Positions 10,555 through 20,776 of a stretch of 64,000 nt of DNA are shown piece after piece. Source of the DNA: Falciphora oryzae (lineage: Eukaryota; Ascomycota; Sordariomycetes; Magnaporthales; Magnaporthaceae). The stretch covers positions 1,454,335 through 1,518,334 of the forward strand of contig JNVV01000005.1 of NCBI GenBank assembly GCA_000733355.1, given 5' to 3'. The notes beneath the pieces were generated by a model. The model ran no database searches. It saw only the letters and a program-made list of their open reading frames with translations, and was not told where the DNA came from. The first letter of the stretch is position 1; each line of letters starts with the position of its first letter. Made by a program: the position numbers and the translations under genes.

Positions 10555-11427
10555 TTAAAACCGATTCTCCGGTCTCTTCCAGCCTGCCATCGCGCCAACC
10601 TCGGCAATCGCCGCTCTGACGTTGTCGACCACAGCCTTGGCCATGCCCTGGCCCCGTCTCTTGGCCGTCTCTCCGGCGCCGCCGGGCGAAAGCGGAGAGG
10701 GGCCGCCGAGCTGGGGCGTCTCGCTCCCCATTGTGGGTAGGACATTGTCGCTCGCCGAAAGGCTGATGAAGAGCGCGAATGGCACGAACCAGACGCAGAG
10801 TCCAAAGTAGGACGCGATCTCGGTGAAGGTCGGGACGCCCTGGGGGTGGTCGTAGTACGACGTCATGTTCCTGTAGGCCTGCTGTTGGCGGTGCGAGAAG
10901 TGCCTGAACCAGACGTAGTGGTTGACGAGCACCAACACTATAGAGGAGAAGACCGCACTCAGTGTCTGCGCGCGTCGCACAAGCCGCATGGCGAGGTATA
11001 TGCTGTGCGAGCCCCTCGCCGTCCGTCTGGCTGGGGCACGGGCGGGACCTACCACATGAGAGAAGGAACAGGGGGTCCGCAAGCTTGACAAAGGGAAACC
11101 TCCGCATGTTCCCCAGGTACACAAAGTGTGAAAAGATCCCCAGCAGCGTCAGGCTAAATGGGAATCCATCGGCGATGCAGAGCAGGAGCTGGAGGCCCAT
11201 GATGGAGTATATCAGTTTCGTGAGGAATCGTTTCGCGATGACGGTGTGTTCTTCGACGACCTCGCTAAGGTAATAGAGTCCGGAAGCTTTGAGAAGAGTC
11301 GCATCAACAGTTAGCCAGCTGCAAGGCGCGTCGGGAGACGGTTTCGAGGAGCCGCACCAATAGAGAGTGTGAGGAAGCAGAACCCCAGGATAGACCCGAG
11401 GTACCCGACGAGCGGTAGAATCCACAT
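10555..11427 (-). CDS. SVP26: ER/Golgi membrane cargo adaptor of the Svp26/Erv26 (TEX261) family
   Basis: Three exons on the minus strand: 11427-11358, 11286-11053 and 10937-10555, giving 228 residues. Splice sites are G|GTGCGG...AAAG|CT (71-bp intron) and G|GTAGGT...CTATAG|TG (115 bp). The protein begins MWILPLVGYLGS and has four hydrophobic segments. The signature stretches are GLYYLSE-VEEHTV near residue 26, HFVYLGNMRRFPFVKL-DP in the middle, and VNHYVWFRHF plus SYFGLCVWFVPF further on. These are typical of the family that escorts type II membrane glycosyltransferases and phosphatase precursors into COPII vesicles. The tail after residue about 175 is polar, Pro/Gly-rich and cytosolic. Length fits the family. 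Gene symbol follows the yeast homolog. Confidence 0.9.
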
Positions 11428-11878
11428 CTTGGTCGATCGACGCGCCGGCGGGCGGCAGGGAATAGAATTAGGCGGTTGACGATAGTCGCATGCTGATGGC
11501 TGCCGTTGTTTTGCAGTCCAGCGAGGATAAATATCAAGAAGAGAGCTGGTGGTGACGTGTCGAGTTTGCCCCTTTCGAAAGTGTTCGGAGTCCGTCCAAG
11601 CTCATGGTGGAGCGGTGGCATGCGGTTGGTCTGTGCTCAACACGCATGTGTGGAGGGGCAAAGCGTTTCTTTGTGCCGCTGCCACCACACCGCCTTTTTT
11701 TTGTCCCCTGAGCGAAACTTTTGGCAGGGCAAATCGCCGGCTCCCACACAAAAAGCACCGCGCCAGCGACGACAAGCCATTGAGACCCTTCTGCAGGGCT
11801 GAAGCTGTCGCCGACCGAGCCACGGTATTCTAGACACCTGCATAGAGCTGCCCTACACCAGACGCCCCCAGATCAGCC
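11428..11878. promoter_or_regulatory. Shared divergent promoter region (Svp26-like gene and BUD23)
   Basis: The minus-strand Svp26-like gene and the plus-strand BUD23 start 451 bp apart and point away from each other, so their promoters must lie here. No clear TATA box was seen. Bidirectional regulation is an inference from spacing only. Confidence 0.5.
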
Positions 11879-12783
11879 ATGTCCCGGCCCGAGGATACGC
11901 TGTAAGGCTGCCAATTTCCCCGCCATACCCAGCCCCCGCCTCGACTAACACCGAGACCAGCGCGGCCGACGTCCACTACGATGACAACGAGGCGCGGAAA
12001 TACACGACGAGCTCGCGCATCCAAAACATTCAGGCTACCATGACCCGGCGCGCCCTCGAGCTGCTCGAGCTGACGTCGCCGAGCCTGATCCTCGACGTCG
12101 GCTGCGGCAGCGGCCTTTCGGGCGAGATGCTGACGGCTGAGCTCCCCGAGGACGGCGGGCCGCACACGTGGATCGGCATGGACGTGAGCCCGTCGATGCT
12201 GGACGTGGCGCTGCAGCGCGACGTCGAGGGCGACCTGATGCTGGCCGACATCGGGCAGGGGGTTCCGTTCCGCGCCGGTACCTTCGACGCCGCCATCAGC
12301 ATCAGCGCCATCCAGTGGCTGTGCAACGCCGAGAGCAGCGACACGTCGCCGCAGGGCCGCCTGTCACGCTTCTTCAACGGGCTCTACGCCTCGCTGCGCC
12401 GCGGCGGCCGTGCCGTCTGCCAGTTCTACCCCAAGAACGACACGCAACGCGACATGATCGCCGGCGCAGCAAAGCGCGCCGGCTTCGGGGCCGGTCTGCT
12501 CGAGGACGACCCAGACACCAAGAACAAGAAGGTCTACCTGGTGCTCACGGTCGGCGGCAGCGCGGCGGATGGTAGTGGCGGCGACATCACCGACGTGGTC
12601 AAGGGCATGGACAACGTCGACGTCATGGACGTCGCCAGGAGGAATCAGAAGTCTGGGAGGGGGGAGATGAAGAAGGGCAGTAAGGCTTGGATCATGAAGA
12701 AAAAGGATCAGATGGAGCGCAAGGGCAAGGTGGTAAAGGCGAGCTCCAAATACACCGGCAGGAAACGGCGCCCAGCATTTTAA
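11879..12783 (+). CDS. BUD23: 18S rRNA (guanine-N7) methyltransferase Bud23
   Basis: Two exons, 11879-11901 and 11961-12783, encode 281 residues. The 59-bp intron has GTAAGG at the donor, a CTAAC branch point and CCAG at the acceptor. The joined N-terminus reads MSRPED then the Tyr-Asp-Asp-Asn-Glu-Ala-Arg-Lys-Tyr segment expected for Bud23. The SAM-binding motif I is DVGCGSG (53-59), followed by GMDVSPSML and the ADIGQGVPF and SISAIQWLCN segments. The C-terminal 60 residues are strongly basic, matching the WBS-type methyltransferase C-terminal domain. Known role of the family: methylation of a guanine in 18S rRNA and export/maturation of the 40S subunit, acting with the small adaptor Trm112. 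Length is close to the yeast protein. Confidence 0.95.
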
Positions 12784-14443
12784 GAAAAGGGGTCGGGTTG
12801 TTGCATCTGAGTTTCTGTCGCCGGTGGTTCCGCGCCCGGCATAACGATTTGCATTGCACGGCGTCTGGGGTCTTTAGGGTTTGGGTGGGGAAATAACTAG
12901 CGATTTCTTTCCTGACATGCCTTTGCTCCCGTGAACGTCCCAGATGCCGTCCTGTCGGGAGCCCTTTGTCACTTTGGCCTATCACGGGCCCATCGTACAG
13001 AAATACCACGCCTTCTGGGTGACAACCCGGCCAAACCTGCTTGACCTCTGAGCCAGTATTTGCGGTACAAGGACCTGTAGTGGCTGTAAGGAGCGGACAT
13101 CTGGGGATGTCAACTTGCGCTCGCAGCCAAAGATGTCGCACAGGGGCTGCCTTATACAGATAAGCCCAAGGGTGGCCATTCACAAACTTTGGTCTGATGT
13201 CTCAGATGGCCCGATTTCCTTCGAAGTCCACCCGCCCAGCCCACACAAGAACGCCAGTTCGTGCACGGGTGTGCGGGTCCATGTGCTGGTGTCTAGCGAG
13301 AGTCGGATGAGGACCTGCGGCAGGAACAAATACTAAATGTCGCATTTCACCAGCGAGATGTAGATTCACATCGCTGCAAGAGAGATGCTCAGGGGTGTGA
13401 TGGGGTGGCGAGCTCTGCCCTCTGGCCGCATGAAAACTGTCGGGTAATAGTTAGGCAAGAGGTCTGCCGCCGAGAAAACGCCGGTATTTGGGAACACGGG
13501 AACGATCCCGAGCTACACTACAGCCATGTTCTTTCTGCTAGGTGCCATATCTCCAGCACACACAGCCCGCATGCCCAATATGTATCCAATCTTCCAAAGT
13601 TCTAGTCTACTGCTTTGGCCGAGTCCCCACCAGCTAATTAATGCTCGGACCCCCAAGAGCGCCGTCCCAGAAAGTCGACTTGGCGGATCTCGGGTTCGGC
13701 TGGGCCCAATATTGGGAACACTGACGGGTTTCTCGCCACCGTCCAGCCTCCATCGTGACATCCTTTGACCTGCAAACCAGAGATCTGTACGAGTCCATGG
13801 CATCGCAGGTCCAGATACCAGGCGATCTGCCAGCCCTCGGCGAAGCCCCAGGCGGGCTGTCAAGCAGCTTCGTAGGCATCCTGGTCTTTATAAGTGGCAA
13901 AAACACGATACTTCTTGGCGTTAAGTGGGTTCCATCTCTTTGTATTTTCCCCGCCAGCGGCGCCTTGGAGCAGCACACGAGCCGCCTGGCATCCCCAGTA
14001 CCTATTTTTCGTGCCCTCCACTTTGAACTACATCCAAACGTGAAGCAGGTAGGCACACATTTTGCCGGCGGAAAGATTGCCATTTTTTTTCTTTTTCTAA
14101 AAGCAGTATACCGCCAGAAAAAACCTGGAGCCTGTACTAATTCATCTATACCCCTTGTCTTCCAACGCTATGAAAAAATATGGCGGATGCTCTGATGCCT
14201 GCGGATAGAAAAGAAAAAGGCTCAAGCTCCCCAGCACAAACATATCGCCAATATAAAAGAGCAAAAATGACAAAAAAAAAAAAAAAGAACGCGTAATCGA
14301 CTTGCTAGCTCCGGGTTCTGTGTCAGGGAACGGTACTTACTTGCGTTGCGGCCGCAGAGAAAGTCGTGAGCGAGTTTGACTGAGGGTATCGGGGGTTCGA
14401 CTGACCTAGTGGCTGCAGGGTTTAGTCGTTAGCGCCGAAAATC
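12784..14443. other. Intergenic, no supported gene
   Basis: 3' flank of BUD23 followed by sequence with only short, domain-free frames on both strands. A short A-rich run is present at about 14273-14286. Nothing else stands out. Confidence 0.5.
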
Positions 14444-14541
14444 CGCAACCTGGAGAGGATTCGAACTGTTAGCCTCTTGAACCCCCTCTTTTAAAGGGGG
14501 AGAGCTAGCAAGCCGATCTCCTGACCGTTGGGCCATTCGCG
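14444..14541 (-). tRNA. Type II tRNA-like gene, isotype unresolved (Ser/Leu-like)
   Basis: On the minus strand the 5' end CGCGAAT can pair with the 3' GGTTGCG (14450-14444) apart from one mismatch and two wobbles. TGGCCCAACGG fits the RNA polymerase III A box (TRGCNNARYGG) and AGTTCGAATCC fits the B box except its first base. A T4 stretch follows within a few bases of the 3' end, as a Pol III terminator. Between the boxes is a strong hairpin CCCCCT/AGGGGG, which would be the long variable arm of a Ser or Leu tRNA. The anticodon arm and the T stem do not fold cleanly: AGAGG/CCTCT pair only across a 14-base loop, suggesting a 7-base insertion, an intron or decay. It may therefore be a tRNA-derived pseudogene. 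Confidence 0.45.
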
Positions 14542-15941
14542 TTTTTGTTATGTTGAAGCACGACGCACCGGACCTCCCCCATGGAGCCTGGAGCTGCAGG
14601 AAAGGAGAGGAAGGGCGTGGTAGAGGAGGGAAGACTGGAGCAGAGAGGGCGGCGGAGGAGGCCAGGGAAGATGGCTGAGGGCCCGCGCCTGGCGGGAGCA
14701 GGTCCTGTCACCAGACTGGGCAGAGGCGGCAGGGGACTGAGGCCATATCTAGCCACGTTGTCCAGCCTAAGCTGCTGGGGCCTGTAGGAGGAGGGCTAGA
14801 GGCCCTGGGATGCAGCCACGCTTCCTTTACTTGGTGGTTGGGCACCCTGTTGGACCCCTCCTGCTCTGTGCCCGCGACAGCCCCTCGTGTGCAGCTGTTG
14901 AAGGCATCGCAGCTCCACTCTCTTGATGCCAGGCCTGAGCTGAATTTTTCGACATTTCCGTGCCATACCTCCTACACGGGCCACTATCAACCGCACCCGA
15001 TATCTTGATGCTATTCACGCGTCGCAAATTTGCCGCACCACATATCAACAACCGGCCCTCGACACATTTCGCTGTCTAAAAAGCAGCTAGCACCTCTCAA
15101 CCCTGGCATACAAAAGCAGCCAGAACATCTGCGTTTAGGTAAGCTCCAGGTATCAAGCGCGTTAAATTTAGGAACAACCCTGCGGCCAACCCTAGCCGCC
15201 CCAAGTGGATTCTCAAGCGTTACCATCCTGACGTGATGATGGTCACTCCCTGTGACCTCCAGATCAACGCGCCATGGGCTCTCAAGAGCGAAGGGGATCA
15301 CGGTGACAAGAAGTATTGGAGCAGGCTCACGGCCTCGAACATGGCCATCCTCCAGACGTTGTGCGGGATCTTGGGCCCACAGAAGTTATAGCACGCATTG
15401 ATGGTAGGAGTGTTACTCCTGTAGGCTCGGAGATCTCCCAAAGGAAAGAACAAAGATCTATAGATCTGGAAAGGTGTCTGTATTGATGCATGATGGGGAA
15501 GGAATCTAGTTACAGGAAGGGGATCGAAGATCCCCTTTTGTAGGCTCGTGGGAGCGCACGGCCCGTGGGCCGCAGGCCCACGAGGCGTGGAGATGCACGC
15601 GCTGCTAACGTAATCCAACACGCATCATCTGTATGCTCTGGTGCTTCTAGAACGGTATCACTCAGTTACTTTTGCCTACGCGTCGTGCCTTGTCGTCTCA
15701 GGACCGCAGGTCAGGAAACAAGAGCGTGAATTGTGCTAACCAAAAGCCCCAGCAAAAACAAAACAGAAAAAAAAGCAGGCCGAGACGAATCCCATATCTC
15801 TACAACTCCATCCGTAAAACCAGGATCTGCCCGGACCAGAAACCCCGAAATCGCTTCCATATCCCAAATCCAATTCCTTATCATGGCCTGCCCGAGCAAC
15901 TCCTGGGGCAAGGAGATGCAAGCGGCGAGCAGTTTGTCCTC
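14542..15941. other. Intergenic, no supported gene
   Basis: Frames here lack domains, and splice-compatible coding pieces were not found. Confidence 0.5.
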
Positions 15942-16451
15942 CTACTCAGCCTCCTCGTCAAAGGCAGCCTCGTCGGCCTCCTCGTCGAAGGCAGCATCCT
16001 CGTCAGCCGCCTCGTCGAAGGCGTGCTCATCAGCCTCCTCGAAAGCAGCCTCGTCAAAAGCAGCCTCGTCGGCCTCCTCATCGGCGGCCACGTCGCGCTT
16101 GCACGGCCGGCCGGCCACGCACGCCGTCCCCTTCTTGAGGGCCGCCTCGGCCTTGGGGTCCCTGCCGGGACGCACCAGCACAACGCGGGCGCGGAGCTCG
16201 GCGTTCTCGGCTCCGACGTCGCGCTTGACGGCACCGCCCGGGGCAGGCTTCCTAGGCTTGGGGGGACCCGCCTTGGCCCTAGCCATGCAGTCGAGGCCCG
16301 GGAGACATCCGACCATATACCACGGCTTGGAGGCGGACTCGCGGGCATGGAGTTCGGTGGGCGGTGCTTGCGAGGTAGGCAGAGCGGCGACCTGGCTGGC
16401 GAGCGCGACTGCTAGGGCGGCCTTGGCGACGGTGGAGGTGGTGAAGTGCAT
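15942..16451 (-). CDS. Secreted kexin-type peptide precursor with two C-x2-G-x2-C units and acidic repeat tail
   Basis: A 169-residue single-exon protein. I chose the ATG at 16451 because it starts a clean signal peptide (residues 1-24, MHFTTSTVAKAALAVALASQ then Ala-Ala-Leu-Pro); the open frame upstream encodes only Phe-rich leader-like sequence. The mature part holds two small cysteine units with identical spacing, C49-L-P-G-L-D-C55 and C111-V-A-G-R-P-C117. Lys-Arg sites follow at 76-77 and 118-119 and Lys-Lys at 106-107, as in precursors cut by Kex2-type proteases. The last 50 residues are an imperfect repeat of Asp-Glu-Glu-Ala-Asp-Glu-Ala-Ala-Phe. The organisation resembles alpha-type pheromone precursors of ascomycetes, whose peptide has a C-x3-G-x2-C core, but the spacing differs by one residue. 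Function is not proven. Confidence 0.6.
   Translation of the reverse strand: MHFTTSTVAKAALAVALASQVAALPTSQAPPTELHARESASKPWYMVGCLPGLDCMARAKAGPPKPRKPAPGGAVKRDVGAENAELRARVVLVRPGRDPKAEAALKKGTACVAGRPCKRDVAADEEADEAAFDEAAFEEADEHAFDEAADEDAAFDEEADEAAFDEEAE
15945..16075 (-). repeat. Imperfect coding repeat, acidic Asp/Glu/Ala/Phe units
   Basis: Plus-strand units of the type TCGTCGAAGGCAGCC/TCGTCGGCCTCC recur about every 15-30 bases. They encode the acidic tail of the secreted precursor on the minus strand. Confidence 0.7.
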
Positions 16452-16618
16452 CTTGGAAGGATTAGGAGGGAAAATCAGGAAAAAAGAAAAAGCAAAACCC
16501 GAACAAAAAAAAGGACAAAAGGAAAAGAGACAAAGGAAATTGTGGATTGAAAGAAAAAACACCGGGTGGTGATGGAAGGAAAGGAAGCGGGTGAATATCA
16601 TTGGGGTGGATGGTAGAC

Positions 16619-16626
16619 ATTTATAC
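16619..16626 (-). promoter_or_regulatory. TATA-like box upstream of the secreted precursor gene
   Basis: GTATAAAT on the minus strand, about 170 bp upstream of the ATG at 16451. The transcribed leader would be long and pyrimidine-rich, ending in TTCCAAG just before the ATG. Confidence 0.4.
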
Positions 16627-19600
16627 TGGCTCGGCCTTCGCTCGTCTCCGGCGACACCCTACTCTGGTCCTATTACTGACGGCACCCATAGACGCGATCG
16701 GGATAGTCCAGGCCACAGTAGAAACAGGAAACATCGCTGCACGGATGCACGAGCAACCACGGTCGAACTCCAGGTCGGCATGAAATCTGGAACGATTCAG
16801 GGTCGTCTGGCGTCGATCAATGGGGCCCGGCTATTTTTGGCGCCGCATCAACCCGCGACACCCAAAAGAGGAAATTCAAGCAAGGGCATCCGAAGCTAAA
16901 AGGACACGCCAAGACCTCCATCGTCGCCAAATGATGTTTGTGGGTGGCAGCTCGGTTTAAATAGCAGCAATGCTACACGTGCCATCTGGATGAGGATAGC
17001 GGAGAACAAACCAGAACCCACGGCGACGAAGTTACGCAGTCGCAACAGGCCGCAGACCCCAGCCCTGTCGACAACTTGCAGGAAATGCTTTCTAGGCTCG
17101 CCTCGATCAGTCTTGTGCCTCGACCTTCCTTTGCGCCTTTGTCTAACTCTCCCACCGCCCGCTCGCAGCCCAAGACCCAGCCGTCCAATGTTGATATGGC
17201 AGAGATTCGGATGAACCATTGCCGGCGCAAGTTCTCCTGAATGTTATCGGCAACGCCATCAAGTTTACTTTAGAATCAGCCGCCTCTCGTTCGCCAACGG
17301 AGACCTTATTACGACTCCTGCTCAAGGCGGGAGCCCGTAGACAAATCGTTGGCAGGTAAGGAAGCCAACGACAGCAATGGTGTGATTCCCTTTCTGGCGT
17401 CCTACCCCAAGCTGATATCGCTTCGGGTCCTGTCGCTGACTACATGGACTTTCTCGCCCGCTAGGCCCTGAGCTGAGCTTCCTGCCAACCTGACGGATTG
17501 AGGATGAGGCGCCTTCATCTGTTTCACCCGCCCAAGACCAGCTCTTCTTCCCTCGACGAATACTCCTCTTCCAGCCCGGCTTGTCAGTATTAGCGAGAGC
17601 GGAGAGCTGTCGAGGTGTTCTTGTATATTCTCTGCGTCGAGCTCCGACTCTTCCTCCCTACCCTCTGCACGGACGACTTCTTGGGCGCCCGCCTCCCGAC
17701 CGTCCCGAAGCAAACCAGGAGGATGGCGGTGCACTCCAGGCCAGCCATCCCAAGCCCAGACACGACGGGAAGGTGGAACCCCTTATTTGCCCGCTTCACT
17801 TCACCACCGCCGTCACCTCCACCATGCCACCACCCTGACCTCTCGTGAAGAAGCCTGGCTGTAGCTGACAAAGCTGGAGGAGGAAGCTCGCAGGAAGGAA
17901 CCTAGTGGCAACCGTCCACGGAGGCGTTATCAAGACGGTTTGAGCCGAGACTACCTTCCCCCCCGCCCTACACGTCAGGCGCCAGCAGGAATGTGTGGGT
18001 GCACTGCCCTCCTACTTGCCAGCATCCCCCGCCGAGGCCTCGAAGCCTGGATTTCGGGTCAGTGTGCCAACGAGACCGAGGCGGTGGAGACACCCCGAGC
18101 AAGGCGAGCAGGGCGAGCAGCCAAGAAGCTCGACAAGGGCGAGGCAAAAGGTCGGGCCTTCGGCAGATAGTGCAAGGCCGACGAGGCGCGAGGGGAGTGG
18201 GCCCCCATGCTCTGGGAGATATTCTGGAGTGGCGCAAGTGCCGTTTCCTCGCGCACAACCTCTGGGATATCTAGGAGATTGGCTCTGGCTGCTAGTGCTT
18301 CTGCTGGGGCTGTTCACCTGGTCGGCCAAGCCGTAGCACGCTGTCTGGCTTGGCGGCCACGGAATGGTGGCGTCCTAGAGGAGGTCTTCCGGCTTACCAG
18401 GGGCGCCAGAACAAGCAGAGCTGACGCTCAAGAATAGAAGGGTGGCCTTGCTATGGCTGCTTCCCCGTTACGTCCGGCCCATTCAGCTTCGAGCCGGCCG
18501 CTCTGCTTGGGAACCCAACCAGCTGCTGTGTGGGAGGGGGACCAGGGCACTGGATTAGGTTGCTCCTATCACTTACTCTCTAGTTCCCAGCCCGGCGTTC
18601 TGTCATGGTCATCAAGGCTTGTACAGACCTCCGATCTATCGCCTCTATTCTGACGGAAATGCCTGTTCGAGCGCCATTTCACCACTCAAGCCCAGCGTGG
18701 TGTTGGCGCACCTGGGCACCTGGCGGCCGGGGCCCCCAAATACATCGGCGGTCTTACTAAGACCTTGAGCGCGGTAGCTCGCGGTAGAACGTTCCTCGCT
18801 TGGGCTGCTCGTAGCGGGCTTTCAGGGTCGCATATCGATAGCTGTAAGCGGTAGAGACCGGCCCTGGAGGCACGGTGAGGCACGCAGGCTCCTGGGACCC
18901 CGGAGCAAGACTCCGTGTACAGTAGGTAAGGGAAGATCACGATACTCCAAGATGGCATAAAACCGCCCCAAAGCAGCCAATGTACCCGCTGCAAGTGGCC
19001 AATTCGCGACATGTGCTCTCGGTTTATTTCTACGGCCCCTGCTATGGACATGTTTCCGGCGCCATCGGAGGGACTGGAGGGCGAAGCCTCTGCCCCGACG
19101 GCATCTTCTTGAGCCCTGGAAAGATCTGCCGCCTGCTACCACAGCCCTCCTATCCCTACGAGTTCTGCCCCTCCTTGGAGTGTCCGCGGAAATCGGACGC
19201 TTGACTGCCTACCCACATTCTGGCACAGCCGCACCAAAGAGTGGCTTGCCTCCGGGGGGAGCGACGGAATCTTCATGTACTAAGTTATCGGGGACATCGG
19301 CCCAGGCAAAATGCAACTAGGCAGCTATCTGGTGGCATGAGAGTACCTAGAGTTGAGGCAGTGGTAGTTCTCTGCGCTTCTGGAGTGGCGATGGCTTCTC
19401 GGAAGTGCTGCCGAGGTGCCTGCCTCAGCTGATAGGCGGGGTGGGGATGGCGGGCTGGGCTTTGCCTCGAAGCTTGCGTTCGATCCTCCTATTGCCCGGA
19501 CTGGCTGCATTGCCATCGTTTCTTCGTCTCATCTCCGCCTGTTACGTTTACACTGGGAAGGCACTACGTTCTCCTGCCTCGGCGGGCCGACCGCAAGCCA

Positions 19601-20548
19601 AGCCTCTCTAGGCTGAGCTGCCTGGGGTCCAGAAGACATGCCAGCTAGAGTCGCGAGCTGCCGCAGGCATGTGAATGTCGGTGCCTGGCGACGATGAAAT
19701 GCTGCCCGTGTTCATGTGTCTCTCGGATCACTCCTCATAGATGTAGCCTGCCTTCCGGTTCATAGCCTATGCCTCGCTGCTACGCTATCGTGGAAGGATC
19801 CGCGCTCATTCCGCGTGGTCACGTAGGCATTGACATGGAAGGCGGGGCGTGGTTACGCCTTAGAACCATGGGTATTTCTGCTGGGTGTTAGGCAGACGAG
19901 GTTGCGCTGTCTTCGAGTGGCCTGGCGGGCCATGGACTGTGCTCTGCTGGGCCTAGAGGCACGGGTGGCTGCCCGCGACTGAAGTGTGGATCTGTTGGCC
20001 TACCGGTAGGGGCAAAGGAAGGCCCATCAAGGCACAGGAACCAGAACACGTCATCCAGCACCCCCCAGCCATCTCTGTTCGCCTGCCGCTTCCTTGCTAT
20101 CGGGGGGTCTCCTCCGCGGCCATTGTGGCGTGTGCACTCCAGATCGGGCAGGAGGTTCCCTCATCTGAGCGCCCGTGTCCTTGAGGCACCAAGTAGAGGC
20201 CAGGCTACAGGATGTACTTCTTCATGCTCCCTGCTCCAGGCTGGTACCTCCTGGGCATCGACCCACACGGAAGCACTGCCGCGTGTCTGCTACCGCGGGA
20301 GATGCCTGGGTCTCCTAGTCCTGCCAGTGCCCCCGCTTATCTCCGCTTCCCCTGCTGCTGTTCCCGAGCCCTTCCTCTGCTGGTCCTCGGTGCTTCACTG
20401 TTACCTGGCGGCTGACGTGGCCGTTTCCGGCCTGGAGCGCTCTCTCTGGTCCTCAAGCTGCCCTGCCGGCATATTTTGAACCCATCCACTCCCCCGTCCA
20501 TCGTCTCCAAACTTGAACTCTCTCCCATCATCGGTCGCCATTCCATTT

Positions 20549-20570
20549 TATTGAGTATCCCTACTCAATA
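20549..20570. repeat. Perfect 9-bp palindrome with 4-base loop
   Basis: TATTGAGTA at 20549-20557 is followed by TCCC and then by TACTCAATA at 20562-20570, an exact inverted repeat. It could form a stem-loop or mark an insertion footprint. Confidence 0.8.
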
Positions 20571-20627
20571 TCCTTTTTCGACAACCTTCTTCTCTCCACC
20601 AACACAACCAAACTTTCTCTTTTTCCT

Positions 20628-20776
20628 CCTGGGGGCGGGGCCCTAACGGTGACCCCAACAAGAACTCACCCGCCCCCGGGAGGGCCTCAATTTGAGCTTC
20701 TGCTTCCTTCCTCAACTTCTGTTTTTCCCCTGGGGGCGGGGCCCAATGGTGACCCGAACAAGAACCCGCCCCCGGG
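20628..20776 (+). repeat. Two direct repeat units, each a GC-rich inverted repeat
   Basis: Unit 1 (20628-20680) and unit 2 (20729-20776) share the order CCTGGGGGCGGGGCCC, a GGTGACCC core, AACAAGAAC and CCCGCCCCCGGG. In each unit the first and last 12 bases are complementary at 11 of 12 positions, so each can fold into a long GC hairpin with a loop of about 25-28 bases. Confidence 0.8.

Noticed and set aside
17900..19200. Possible decayed gene or gag-like region
   Set aside because: Some Arg/Glu/Ala-rich stretches look coding, but no motif, repeat or splice model could be established.
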